A stretch of DNA of 64,000 bases from Streptomyces chrestomyceticus JCM 4735 (GCF_003865135.1 NZ_BHZC01000001.1:1612001-1676000); one strand, 5' to 3'. Numbered from the stretch's first letter, positions 37,864 through 47,144 are shown. Made by a program: numbers and translations. The notes: generated by a model not told the origin, from the letters alone.

Positions 37864-38616
37864 GCCGACCACGATACCGAGGTGGCCGCCCGGAGCACCT
37901 GCGACTCCACTTCCACAACCTCCGCACGACGCACGGTCTCCCTGGTTCCGGGCGTACACGGGATCGGCGCCCGGCTGCCAGGGCGCCCGCACCGGCGGCG
38001 CGAAGGGCCACCGCTGCTAGGACCTCCCACACAAACGCCGCCCCTGTCCACAGGTTGCATGCTTGCCGACTCCACCTCACGAATGGTGTCGTGGCCTCTG
38101 GCCCAAGGACTGGTGACCATGACACGCCCATGGCACGGCGGACACCCTGCAGGCGCACTGCAGCCGTCGACACCGTTCCCTGTGCCAGTGCACCCAGCAC
38201 CCGCTCGACGTCGTCCCGCCACGCGCACAACTCCCCCTGCGTGGGAGCCAGCTCATACCCGTGGTAGTGGCAGGCCCGGCTGAGGCCGGCCCAGGTCGCC
38301 GACCAGCGGCGGGCCGTGTCGGGGTCGGCGTAGGACTCCAGGCACAGGGCCTGGGCGTGCGGCAGACAGTAGGACAGTTGCGGCTTGCGAGCCTGCCAGT
38401 AGCGGCGCAGGGCTTCTTCGAGGGCGTGGCGCAGCAGCAGTGCCACGGCGCGCGGCCAGACGCCCGCGGTGGAGGCGGTGGCCGTGCCGAGCAACCGGTC
38501 CGTGCCCGCGGGCAGTTCCTCGGGGGCGAGGTGGGCGGCGGCGGAGGCGGGATGGCCGCGGGGAGCCGGGGCGGGCGTGCGGGCGGGATAGGCGTGGCCG
38601 GGCGGATCGTGGTCAC
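37832..38616 (-). pseudogene. Helical partner of the SMC-like ATPase (frameshifted)
   Basis: The GTG at 38616 overlaps the ATPase stop by 4 bp. The first ~35 residues are a Pro/Ala-rich tail in one frame. The rest (EELPAGTDRLLGTATASTAGVWPRAVALLLRHALEEALRRYWQ ... CHYHGYELAPTQGELCAWRDDVERVLGALA) continues in another, so one shift falls in the C-rich stretch near 38520-38540. Sequence after about 38190 looks unnatural and runs into the next gene. The product would be a small all-helical protein; no function is known to me. Tight coupling to the ATPase suggests the two work together. Confidence 0.5.
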
Positions 38617-40335
38617 AGGGAGCGCACCGCCTTCGCGAGGTCCGCGGTGCGGCGGATGATCTCCTCCGCGTCGTCGACGGGTACGGCTTCGTGGAACCCT
38701 TGTTGCACCACCGGATGTGGTCAGTGGCCTGCTGGCCGTAGGCCCGGGTGAGGTCGGTCATGGTCTCGCCCACCCGGTCGGTCTCCCCGTAGAGGGCGAG
38801 GGGGGCCAGTTCGGTGAGCTTGTGGGCCTTGGCGACGTGCTGTTCGATCTCGGCGTGCGGCAGGCCCCTGCCGAGGAGCCGGCGCCGGGCCGGTTCGAGG
38901 AGGGCGGCCTCCAGGGCGGTGCGGCACAGGCCGGGCAGGACGCGGGCTACGACGTCGCCGGGCAGATCACGGGCCCTGGCGAGCGCCTTCGCGTCGTCCA
39001 GGGCCTGCTTGACGGGGTCGTAGCCGGAGCGGACCCGTACGGCGGAGCGCTCACGGCGGTCGACCGTGAGGACGGTGGCGGGCAGCCGCAGGTACTTCAG
39101 GGCCTGCGGCAGGCGGGTGTCGTGGGGGAAGACGACGACCTGGCGGTGCTCAGCGAGGAGCGCGAGGACGCGGGCGAGACCGTCCACCTTGGCGGGGTCC
39201 ATCGACTGCACTGGGTCGTCGATGACGAGGAACCGGAAGGGGTTCTCCGGGAGGAAGGTGCACGGGGGGAAGAGGGACAGGGCGAGGGAGTGCAGTTCCC
39301 CCTGGCTCATCACGCCGAGCGCGGGGGCGTCGATGTCGTCGACGGTCACGTCGAGGGCGACCTTACGCTGGGTTCCGGAGCCGCCCAGGCGGACCGGGCC
39401 GAGGGCGACGTTGCTCTGCTGGCGGCAGGTGTCGAGGGCGGGGTGGGCGCGGTGGTGAGCGAGCGCACGGGCGAGGAGTTCGGCGCGGCGCAGCGCGTCC
39501 TCGGCGGAGGTGCCCCGCAGGTCCTCGCGGAGGCGATGGCTTCGCGCAGCCGGGTCACGGCCGTGGCGACCGCCTCGGTGTCGGGTCCGGTCAGGGTGGA
39601 GCGGCGGCGCAGGTCGAACAGGAGTGACTCGTCCGCCGGGCCGGTCCCGGCGGCGAGTTCGGCCGCCCGCGCGAGGTCTGGGCGCCGCCCGCTCAATGCG
39701 GTGTGGGCGGCCCGGGCGCGGGGGTCGTCGGTGCCGTCCAGGAGGATGAGCAGGGCGGGCAGTTCCGCCTTGGCTTCCTTGGCGGGTGCCTCGTACTCGC
39801 GGGCCAGCTCCCGCAACCCCTCGTTGGCGGCGACGAGTTGCTCCATCCCGAGGATGGAGGCGACGGCGTCGTACATCTCGCTGGGCCTGCCTCCGATCAC
39901 CTGGCCGAGCTCGGAGTACGACAGGATGGGGCGGTAGGTCGCCAGGCCCTCCTGCCAGCCGAGGCCCGGGAGAGGGACGGGCTCGTGGCCCGTGGTCGAG
40001 TTCGGCAGTGGAGTCGGCGACGTCGTCCCCGTGCCAGGTGCGCAGCACGGTGGCCGGCTCCGGTTCGCCGTCGATACGCAACTCCACGGCGACCTGCGGT
40101 TCCTGGCCGTGGTGAAGGTTGCGCCAGCTCTTGCGCAGATGTCGCTGCGGCCGCGCCAACGGGCGTTGTCGCCGGTCAGCGCAATCTCGACAGCCTCCGC
40201 GAAGCTCGACTTGCCAGAGCCATTGCGGCCGGCGACCAGGGTGAGCCCCGGGCCGGGGGTGAGGGGGAGGCGTGCGGTGCGTCCGATACCGCGGAAGCCG
40301 CTGACCGTGACGGACTGCAGGTAGGCGCCCGGCAT
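38613..40335 (-). pseudogene. SMC/RecF-like AAA ATPase, several frameshifts
   Basis: Starts MPGAYLQSVTVSGFRGIG (ATG 40335), with Walker A GRNGSGKSSFAEAVE as in SMC/RecF-type ATPases. Frames then alternate near 40145, 40000, 39520 and 38700. The pieces read in order: WRNLHHG...VLRTWHGDDVAD, then GLATYRPILSYSELGQVIGGRPSEMYDAVASILGMEQL, then VMSQGELHSLALSLF with Walker B RFLVIDDPVQSMD, and finally AEEIIRRTADLAKAVRSL. Intact relatives are about 570 aa and pair with a helical protein. The role is unknown, but it resembles ATPases of two-gene defence modules. A shared operator-like array lies 330 bp upstream of the start. Confidence 0.6.
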
Positions 40336-40392
40336 CCGGCCGCGCGCCCCGTCGTCGTACCGGAACGCGGTGAGCAGGAGGCATCGGGTCTC

Positions 40393-40515
40393 CTAGTCGA
40401 GGTCCGAGCCGGCGAGTCGATCGGCGATGAGATGGGCGAGGGGGCCGGCCGCCGGGTCCTGGGCGGGCGGCCCTGCGGGAGACGGGTCCGGGGCGGGATC
40501 GGCGGGTTCTGGCAT
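40393..40515 (-). CDS. Small ORF upstream of the SMC-like ATPase
   Basis: 40 codons from ATG 40515, starting MPEPADPAPDPSP and ending LIADRLAGSDLD. The Pro/Ala-rich body followed by a short amphipathic end gives no family. It is in the right place to be the first gene of the ATPase operon. It may equally be chance. Confidence 0.3.
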   Translation of the reverse strand: MPEPADPAPDPSPAGPPAQDPAAGPLAHLIADRLAGSDLD

Positions 40516-40664
40516 GGCGAAACTCCCGTGGAGACTATGGCTGTGAAGCGTGGGGCCGGACAGGCTGACGGCAACTGAACGACACGGGGCACACGGGAGC
40601 AGCGTTACAACGCGGGGCCGTGAGCCGTGAGTTGTGGACGACCATAACCCACCCACCCCCAATC

Positions 40665-40704
40665 ATGGAACTCTTTGGAATTTCATGGAGATCGTTGGGG
40701 TAAG
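40665..40704 (+). promoter_or_regulatory. Second 10-bp-phased WTGG operator array
   Basis: WTGG at 40665, 40675, 40685 and 40695, exactly 10 bp apart. The first two units read ATGGAACTCT and TTGGAATTTC, against TTGGAACTCA and TTGGAAGTTC at 19220-19239. Bases 40666-40688 match 19221-19243 at 20 of 23 positions. It lies about 150 bp upstream of the small ORF and 330 bp upstream of the ATPase, in the same orientation to the minus-strand genes as at the pPIWI-RE locus. Confidence 0.65.
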
Positions 40705-40734
40705 AGCCGGGACGTGACACCCCAGCCCCCGCAC

Positions 40735-42215
40735 TCACAGACGCCACTCCTCGAAGAGCACCCCCAGCAGCTCCTCCTGTCTGGCCTTCAGCACTTCGGG
40801 GGTCCACTCGGCGTGCTGGAGCACTTGGCTGGTCAGCGCGAACGGGACCACTCCCCCGCGACCGGTGAAGTACTTGGCCTTCTTGGCGGTGAAGTCGTGG
40901 TTCTGGGCCGCAGAGTTCTTGGCGCGGTACAGCAGCACCAGGTTTCCCAGGCGGTGCGTCCACTGGGCACGCCGCTCCTCGTCGAACAGCTCGACCCACT
41001 GCGAGTCGGCCTTCGGGTTCTGCGGCAGGACGTGCTCCACGGTGATGAGCGGGTGGTCGTACGTCACCCCCTGCCCGCGGGCCAGCAGCTCGTCGAGCCG
41101 CAGCAGGACGCACTTGCGGATCTTGCCGACTAGATAGAGATCGCCATCGAGCCTGGCCCGGGTTTCGGCCTTCTCGTCGTCCCTCAGCTCGAGAGCCGGG
41201 GAGTCGAGGCCCAGTCCGTCGTCGAGCTGCCGAAGCAGCTCGGCGTACCATGTGTGACGCGAGGTGTCGTGTAGACGCGGCGGACGAACATGCTGGCCGA
41301 CAGCCGCTCCAAGGCTCGCATGAACGTGTCGAGCCATGCCGGGTCGTCCTCGTGGTGGCGCAACACCCAGAGGGCGGCCGGTCGCCAGTCGTAGTTGTCG
41401 ACCTGCTGGAGCCTCCTGAACCAGGCGTTGACCGCCTCCGCACCCGAAGCGGACTCATAACGTGCTTCGCGGATCTGGGCGTAGGCCTCGGCATACGGCC
41501 GGACGACGTCATGGACGAAGACCTCGGCCCTGCCAGGGAAGTAGCGGCTGAGCACCTGCTCCGGGAACTCCTTGAGCAGCTCCTGTTCCGCCCGCTTCTT
41601 GGCGAAGATCATCCGCAGGTGGAGGAAGAGTTCCGCGAAGTCGTCACGTCCCAGCATCTCCTCGGCGTGCTCCCAGGTGGTGGCGCACGCCTCGGACGCC
41701 TCCGCGCCGAGATCTCCGATGATCTGCGACTTGAAGATGTCGGTGGGAGACAGGTCCAGGCCACGGGAGTTCATGACGCTGAAGATCCGGTGTGCGCTGT
41801 CGAGGTCAGGAGTGCTGACGACGACGAGGAACGTCCGCTCGGCGAGCATCTGAGCCAGTTCCAGCCGGCGTTCCTCGGTCACCGCGGTGAGGCTCTGGTG
41901 GAGGACCGTCGCGTTGCGGAGAACGGCCTTCTGCGCGTCGGTCCGCAGGGCTTCCTCCTTGAGCGTCAGCAGAGTGCCCACCGCGCCCTTCGTCTGCACG
42001 TACTTCTCGAAGAAGTCCGCGTCACGGCTGCGCAGAGTGAGCCGCGGCCTCGGGGCGAGCCCACGGATCTTGGCACCCGGCTCCATCACCAGCCGGTCGA
42101 GGTCACCGCGTAGTTCCGGATCCTCGGTCAGGTCGCGCAGCACCGACAGGAGGATGGTCAGGGTCGTGAGGCGCTGCTGGCCGTCGAGGCCATCGCCCAG
42201 GATCTGGTTCTCGCT
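40735..42215 (-). pseudogene. GmrSD-like DUF262/DUF1524 restriction protein, truncated and frameshifted
   Basis: Reading leftward from about 42215: DGQQRLTTLTILLSVLRDL is the DUF262 (GmrS-like nucleotide-binding) signature. The middle carries VVSTPDLDSAHRIFSVMNSRGLDLSPTDIFK. A frameshift near 41265 separates SMFVRRVYTT from SRHTWYAELLRQLDD. The DUF1524 end has the His-Asn-His-type ITVEHVLPQNPKADSQW and RLGNLVLL...N.AAQNHDF. Such enzymes are type IV, NTP-dependent nucleases against modified DNA. The ~60 residues normally before DGQQR are missing: the gene stops where a transposase fragment begins on the opposite strand. Confidence 0.75.
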
Positions 42216-42218
42216 CCG

Positions 42219-43547
42219 GTGATGGCTTCCTACCGGCGCGGCGACTTCGCTCGGTGGCCTGGCCACATCGCGGTCGACGACACTCCGGTTCCGGTCTGGG
42301 GCAAAGAGCCGGACTACCACCAGGACCGGGCCTCGCTTGAGATCACCGCCGGGATGTACGTGAAGGGAGGTACGCAGAAGAAGTCGGGGCCCAGGGGCAA
42401 AGCTGCGGCCTCCACGAACACTGGCACCCGGCGCGGCACGGCAAACAAGCCATTGCCTCGCAAGACCAAGTCGGGACAGGAGAAGAAGGGCAAGGCGCCG
42501 GAGAAGAGAGAGTTCCGCTACGCCATGATGGCCGCGTTCCCGGGCCACGGCCATGGCGAGCTCGCCGGCGCCTACCCCGCGGTCTGCCTCGGCATGATCC
42601 TTCACACCCCGGGCACCGACCCCGGCCCGGCCGCCCTGCGCGCCATCCAGCCGGCCTTCGAACGAGGCCTGATTAGAGGGCTGTTCTGCGCCGACCGGGG
42701 CATCACCCAGGCCAAGCCTCACAACCTGCATCTGCAGCTGCTCAAACTCGGCCTCAATGCAGTGAAGCACTACAACGACGACAAGGTCGACCGGCAGGGA
42801 GAGTTCCGTGGCCTGCAGCTGGTCGGCGGCGAGTTCTACTGCCCGCTGATGCCCACCCCGCTCATCACTGCGGGCGCCACATACATCGACAGCCGCACGG
42901 ACGAGGACCGCGCCCACGCACTCAACCTGATCCAGTCCCGGAAGGACTACCAGACCAAGATCAAGGAGTACGGCCCCACAGGGGACCAGCGTCGACAGTG
43001 CCCCGCCCTCGGGTCCCACGCCACGGTCACCTGCTACCGCCGGCCCCAGCCACGCCCGTCCACGGTCGTCGACCTCGACGCCCCCACTGTCCGTACCCCG
43101 GCAGCCCTGCCCACCATCCCCAGGCCCAAGCGGGACCTCCCCGTCCACCCAGACATCTGTAGGGGGAAGAGCATCACCGTCCCGGGCGCCGTGTTGGCCA
43201 AGTGGCGGCAGAAATACCCCCTGTTCACCCCTCTGTGGCAGGAAGCCTGGTCCGGACTGCGCAGTCAGAATGAGGGCGGCAACGGCAACCTCAAGAAGTC
43301 GGCCCTCGACAGCATCGACAATCCTCAGCTCCGCCTGCCGCACGGACGCGTCGCACAGACCCTGCTCAATGCCGTCATCATCTTTGTGGCGAACCTCAGA
43401 GCCATTCGACGGTTCCTCCGCGACCAGGGCATCCAGCCCCGCAAGGCCAGCACGCAGAGCGCCGTCACCCAACCCGGTGAGCCCTCCGACCCGCCCCTGG
43501 CGCGCCCCCTTCCGACCGAGCAAGTCGAGCCGCCGCCACGCGAGTGA
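42219..43547 (+). pseudogene. Transposase-like fragment, N-terminus missing
   Basis: Open from before 42219 to the stop at 43547 (442 aa from the first ATG). Three acidic residues fit a DDE transposase: D in GHIAVDDTPVPVWG, D in GLFCADRGITQ, E in RSQNEGGNGNLKK. A basic, low-complexity insert (KKSGPRGKAAASTNTGTRRG) lies in between. I cannot name the IS family. The protein lacks an N-terminal DNA-binding part and begins exactly where the DUF262 gene is cut, so one deletion or recombination joined the two. No terminal inverted repeats were found. Activity alone is unlikely. Confidence 0.55.
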
Positions 43548-43582
43548 CACACCCCCGCCGCGCTCCACCCCCTGAAAACCCC

Positions 43583-43623
43583 ACATGCCTGCGCCACGGC
43601 TACCAGCCGTCGCGCAGGCATGT
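43583..43623. terminator. Large hairpin after the transposase fragment
   Basis: ACATGCCTGCG (43583-43593) pairs with CGCAGGCATGT (43613-43623), and inside it ACGGCT pairs with AGCCGT around a 3-nt loop. It lies 36 bp past the transposase stop. Terminator is the simplest reading; a structured IS end is the alternative. Confidence 0.55.
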
Positions 43624-43715
43624 CCTGTTTCCGCAGGTGAGAGGCGCAGTGCCTGGACCGCCACCGCCTCACCTCCTCATCGAGCCGATCACGAGGCTTG
43701 AGGCCCCAGAAACGG

Positions 43716-43754
43716 CGAATTACCGGTGAGTCACATGACTCAACCGGTAATTCG
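43716..43754. repeat. 39-bp near-perfect palindrome beside tRNA-Leu
   Basis: CGAATTACCGGT-GAGTCA, two-base centre CA, TGACTC-A-ACCGGTAATTCG: 18 paired bases with one bulged A. It sits 41 bp past the 3' end of the tRNA gene. It may be the tRNA terminator. Its length and A+T-rich arms are unusual here, so a recombination or regulator site is possible. CGTGAACG occurs at 43753 and again at 43775 just beyond it. Confidence 0.55.
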
Positions 43755-43794
43755 TGAACGCTTCGGGACGATCTCGTGAACGTCCCTTGATCTG

Positions 43795-43878
43795 TGTCCG
43801 AGGGGGACTTGAACCCCCACGCCCGATAAAGGGCACTAGCACCTCAAGCTAGCGCGTCTGCCATTCCGCCACCCGGAC
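43795..43878 (-). tRNA. tRNA-Leu (anticodon GAG)
   Basis: 84 nt. The acceptor stem GTCCGGG (43878-43872) pairs with CTCGGAC (43802-43796), followed by discriminator A; CCA is not encoded. The anticodon stem CTAGC/GCTAG surrounds the loop TTGAGGT, giving anticodon GAG for CUC leucine codons. A long variable arm (class II) and the TTCAAGT T-loop with stem GGGGG/CCCCC are present. Its 3' end points toward the defence island, the geometry of tRNA-integrated elements. Confidence 0.96.
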
Positions 43879-44067
43879 CAGGTGTGGTCTTCGCGGGGCG
43901 TTCCCCGCGGCGACATGGACAACAATACCAAGGTTTTGGAGTGGGTTTCACCTGCGTATCCACTGTGGGCATAACCGGAGGTTATGGGACATCCCAGGCC
44001 CCGGCCCGGTGGCTGGAACAGTGCGGTGGGCCCTGGACAGCGGCGGCTCGATGCGGGATACAGGCTC

Positions 44068-44091
44068 CATACAGTATTCGTCGACTGTATG
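44068..44091. promoter_or_regulatory. Operator-like inverted repeat before the oxalate operon
   Basis: CATACAGT (44068-44075) and ACTGTATG (44084-44091), a perfect 8-bp inverted repeat with an 8-bp spacer, 70 bp before the first gene of the operon. The half-sites and spacing suit a dimeric GntR-type repressor, but no regulator gene lies next to it in this window. Confidence 0.6.
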
Positions 44092-44161
44092 CGATCCACC
44101 GGAAGCCGAGACCCGCGCCGAACCCGAGCCCAAGCCCACCCCCGAAGGGAAGCGATGCCCC

Positions 44162-45877
44162 ATGCCCGACGAAGCCCCTGACCTCGCCCCGGACACCACC
44201 CCCCACGACCTCGTCTCCGGCGGCCACCTCGTCGCCAAAGCGCTCAAGGCGGAAGGGGTGGACGTCGTCTACACCCTCTGTGGCGGCCACATCATCGACA
44301 TCTACGACGGCTGCGCGGACGAGGGGATCGACGTGGTCGACGTCCGGCACGAGCAGGTCGCCGCGCACGCGGCCGACGCCCATGCCCGGATCACCGGGCG
44401 GCCGGGGTGTGCCGTCGTCACCGCCGGGCCCGGCACGACGGACGCCGTGACCGGTGTGGCCAACGCCCTGCGCGCGGAGTCGCCGATGCTGCTGATCGGC
44501 GGGCAGGGCGCGCGCGGGCAGCACAAGATGGGGTCGCTGCAGGATCTGCCGCACGTCGAGATGATGACGCCGATCACGAAGTTCGCGGCCACCGTGCCGG
44601 ACACGGCGCGGGTGGCCGACATGGTCTCGATGGCGTTCCGCGAGTGCTTCCACGGCGCGCCCGGGCCCGCCTTCCTGGAGATACCCCGGGACGTGCTGGA
44701 CGCGAAGGTGCCGCGGGACACGGCGCGGGTGCCCCGGGCCGGGCACTACCGTGCCTCGACCCGTTCGGCGGGCGATCCGGAGGCCGTCGAGAAGCTGGCC
44801 GACCTGCTCGTACGGTCCGAGCGGCCGGCGATCCTGTACGGCAGCCAGGTGTGGACGACGCGCGGTACGGACGCGGCGGCCGGTCTCGTACGGGCCCTGA
44901 ACGTCCCGGCGTACCTGAACGGCGCGGGCCGCGGCACGCTGCCGCCCGGCGACCCGCACCACTTCCAGCTCTCCCGCCGCCACGCCTTCGCCCGCGCCGA
45001 CCTGATCGTGATCGTCGGCACCCCCTTCGACTTCCGGATGGGGTACGGGAAGCGGCTGTCCCCCGCCGCGACCGTCGTGCAGATCGACCTGGACTACCGC
45101 ACCGTCGGCAAGAACCGGGACGTCGATCTGGGGATCGTGGGCGACGCGGGGCTGGTGCTGGCCGCCGCCGCGCAGGCCGCTTCGGGCCGGGTGGACGCGA
45201 GTGCGGGTGCCGGGCGGCGCAAGGAGTGGATCGAGGAGCTGCGGGCCGTCGAGGAGGCCGCGCTGGCCAAGCGGCTGCCGCTGCTCCGCTCGGACGCCGC
45301 GCCCATCCACCCGTACCGCCTGGTCAGCGAGATCAACGACTTCCTGACCGAGGACTCGCTCTACATCGGGGACGGCGGCGACGTGGTCACCTTCTCCGGT
45401 CAGGTGGTGCAGCCGAAGGCGCCGGGCCGCTGGATGGACCCGGGGCCGCTGGGGACGCTCGGTGTCGGCGTGCCGTTCGTGCTGGCGGCGAAGAAGGCGC
45501 GGCCGGAGACGGAGGTGGTGGCGCTCTTCGGGGACGGCGCGTTCTCGCTGACCGGCTGGGACTTCGAGACGCTGGTCCGCTTCGATCTGCCGTTCGTGGG
45601 GATCGTCGGCAACAACTCGTCGATGAACCAGATCCGTTACGGCCAGCGCGCCAAGTACGGCGCGGCGCGCGAGCGGCTCGGCAACACGCTGGGCGACGTG
45701 CCGTACGACGCGTTCGCGCGGATGCTCGGCGGGCACGGCGAGGAGGTCCGCGACCCGGCGCAGATCCGGCCGGCGCTGGAGCGCGCCCGGCAGTCCGGCA
45801 AGCCGTCGCTGGTCAACGTCTGGATCGATCCGGACGCGTACGCCCCCGGCACCGTCAACCAGACCATGTACAAGTGA
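44162..45877 (+). CDS. oxc: Oxalyl-CoA decarboxylase (ThDP enzyme)
   Basis: 571 aa, close to the ~570 aa of known enzymes. Decarboxylates oxalyl-CoA to formyl-CoA. It has the three-part ThDP-enzyme layout: the catalytic Glu region VRHEQVAAHAADAHARITG; the middle domain; and the cofactor motif GDGAFSLTGWDFETLVRF...GIVGNNSSMNQ (GDG...NN). It is followed directly by a family III CoA-transferase and an OFA transporter, which favours oxalyl-CoA decarboxylase over acetolactate synthase. ATG 44162 follows AGGGAAG. Assignment rests on context as well as fold. Confidence 0.8.
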   Translation: MPDEAPDLAPDTTPHDLVSGGHLVAKALKAEGVDVVYTLCGGHIIDIYDGCADEGIDVVDVRHEQVAAHAADAHARITGRPGCAVVTAGPGTTDAVTGVANALRAESPMLLIGGQGARGQHKMGSLQDLPHVEMMTPITKFAATVPDTARVADMVSMAFRECFHGAPGPAFLEIPRDVLDAKVPRDTARVPRAGHYRASTRSAGDPEAVEKLADLLVRSERPAILYGSQVWTTRGTDAAAGLVRALNVPAYLNGAGRGTLPPGDPHHFQLSRRHAFARADLIVIVGTPFDFRMGYGKRLSPAATVVQIDLDYRTVGKNRDVDLGIVGDAGLVLAAAAQAASGRVDASAGAGRRKEWIEELRAVEEAALAKRLPLLRSDAAPIHPYRLVSEINDFLTEDSLYIGDGGDVVTFSGQVVQPKAPGRWMDPGPLGTLGVGVPFVLAAKKARPETEVVALFGDGAFSLTGWDFETLVRFDLPFVGIVGNNSSMNQIRYGQRAKYGAARERLGNTLGDVPYDAFARMLGGHGEEVRDPAQIRPALERARQSGKPSLVNVWIDPDAYAPGTVNQTMYK

Positions 45878-45887
45878 GGAGCCGCTG

Positions 45888-47144
45888 ATGAGCACAGTTC
45901 CAGTTCAGGAGGCAGGCGCCAAGGCGCTCAGCGGTGTCCGGGTGCTGGACATGACACATGTGCAGTCCGGGCCGTCCGCCACCCAGTTGCTCGCCTGGCT
46001 CGGTGCGGACGTCGTCAAGCTGGAGGCGGTCACCGGTGACGTCACCCGGGGCCAACTGCGCGACATACCGGACGTGGATTCCCTGTATTTCACGATGCTC
46101 AACTGCAACAAGCGCAGCATCACCCTCAACACCAAGACCGACCGCGGCAAGGAGCTGCTGACCGAGCTGATCCGCCGCTCGGACGTCCTGGTGGAGAACT
46201 TCGGGCCGGGCGCCGTGGACCGGATGGGCTTCCCCTGGGAGCGGGTCCGGGAGATCAACCCGCGGCTCGTGTACGCCTCGATCAAGGGTTTCGGCGACGG
46301 CCCGTACACCCGGTTCAAGGCGTACGAGGTCGTCGCGCAGGCCATGGGCGGGTCGATGGCGACCACCGGGTTCGCGGACGGGCCGCCGCTGGCGACCGGC
46401 GCGCAGATCGGTGACTCGGGCACCGGCGTGCACTGCGTCGCCGGTATCCTCGCCGCGCTCTACCAGCGGGAACGCACCGGGCGCGGACAGCGGGTGCAGG
46501 TCGCGATGCAGCACGCGGTGCTGAATCTGTGCCGGGTCAAGATCCGCGATCAGCAGCGGCTGGAGCACGGTCCGCTGCCGGAGTACCCGGACGACACCTC
46601 CGGGGACGAGGTGCCGCGCAGCGGCAACGCGAGCGGCGGCGGGCAGCCCGGCTGGGCGGTCCGGTGCGCGCCCGGCGGGCCCAACGACTATGTGTACGTC
46701 ATCGTGCAGCCGGCCGGCTGGGAACCGCTCTCCCGGCTCATCGGACGGCCCGAGCTGGCCCACGACCCCGAGTGGTCGACGCCGGCCGCCCGGCTGTCCA
46801 AGCTGGCGAAGGTCTTCCAGCTCGTCGAGGAGTGGAGCGCCACGCTGCCCAAGTGGGAGGTGCTGGAGCGGCTGACCGCGCACGGCATCCCCTGCGGCCC
46901 GGTGCTGTCCACGAAGGAGATCGTGCAGGACGCGTCGCTGGCCGCCGACGGGATGATCGTCCGGGTCCGGCATCCGCGGCGCGGCACGTTCACCACGGTC
47001 GGGTCGCCGCTGAAGCTGTCCGACTCCCCCGTGGAGATCGAGTCTTCACCGCTGCTCGGTGAGCACAACGACGAGGTGTACGGCGGCGAGCTGGGGCTCG
47101 GCGACGAGGAATTGCGGCGGCTCGCGGCGGACGGAGTCATCTGA
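45888..47144 (+). CDS. frc: Family III CoA-transferase, likely formyl-CoA:oxalate CoA-transferase
   Basis: 418 aa. CaiB/BaiF fold: LSGVRVLDMTHVQSGPSATQLLAWLGADVVKLE at the start is the classic opening, and the catalytic Asp is probably in AQIGDSGTGVH. The enzyme moves CoA from formyl-CoA to oxalate, making the substrate of the decarboxylase encoded 10 bp upstream. Length and the motif order match formyl-CoA transferase (about 428 aa). The stop overlaps the next ATG by one base (TGATG), so translation is coupled. A GA ribosome site GAGGAG precedes the ATG. Confidence 0.87.
   Translation: MSTVPVQEAGAKALSGVRVLDMTHVQSGPSATQLLAWLGADVVKLEAVTGDVTRGQLRDIPDVDSLYFTMLNCNKRSITLNTKTDRGKELLTELIRRSDVLVENFGPGAVDRMGFPWERVREINPRLVYASIKGFGDGPYTRFKAYEVVAQAMGGSMATTGFADGPPLATGAQIGDSGTGVHCVAGILAALYQRERTGRGQRVQVAMQHAVLNLCRVKIRDQQRLEHGPLPEYPDDTSGDEVPRSGNASGGGQPGWAVRCAPGGPNDYVYVIVQPAGWEPLSRLIGRPELAHDPEWSTPAARLSKLAKVFQLVEEWSATLPKWEVLERLTAHGIPCGPVLSTKEIVQDASLAADGMIVRVRHPRRGTFTTVGSPLKLSDSPVEIESSPLLGEHNDEVYGGELGLGDEELRRLAADGVI

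Noticed and set aside
42219..43547. Intact active insertion sequence
   Set aside because: The protein lacks its N-terminus, no terminal inverted repeats or target duplications were found, and it abuts a broken gene.
9748..43786. Shared 14-mer GGGACGTTCACGAG near 9747 and, inverted, near 43773, considered as attachment sites
   Set aside because: A 14-base match between two strands is expected by chance many times in 64 kb, and it does not include tRNA sequence.
44162..45877. Acetolactate synthase as the name for the ThDP enzyme
   Set aside because: The fold is shared, but the CoA-transferase, CoA ligase and OFA transporter that follow favour oxalyl-CoA decarboxylase.
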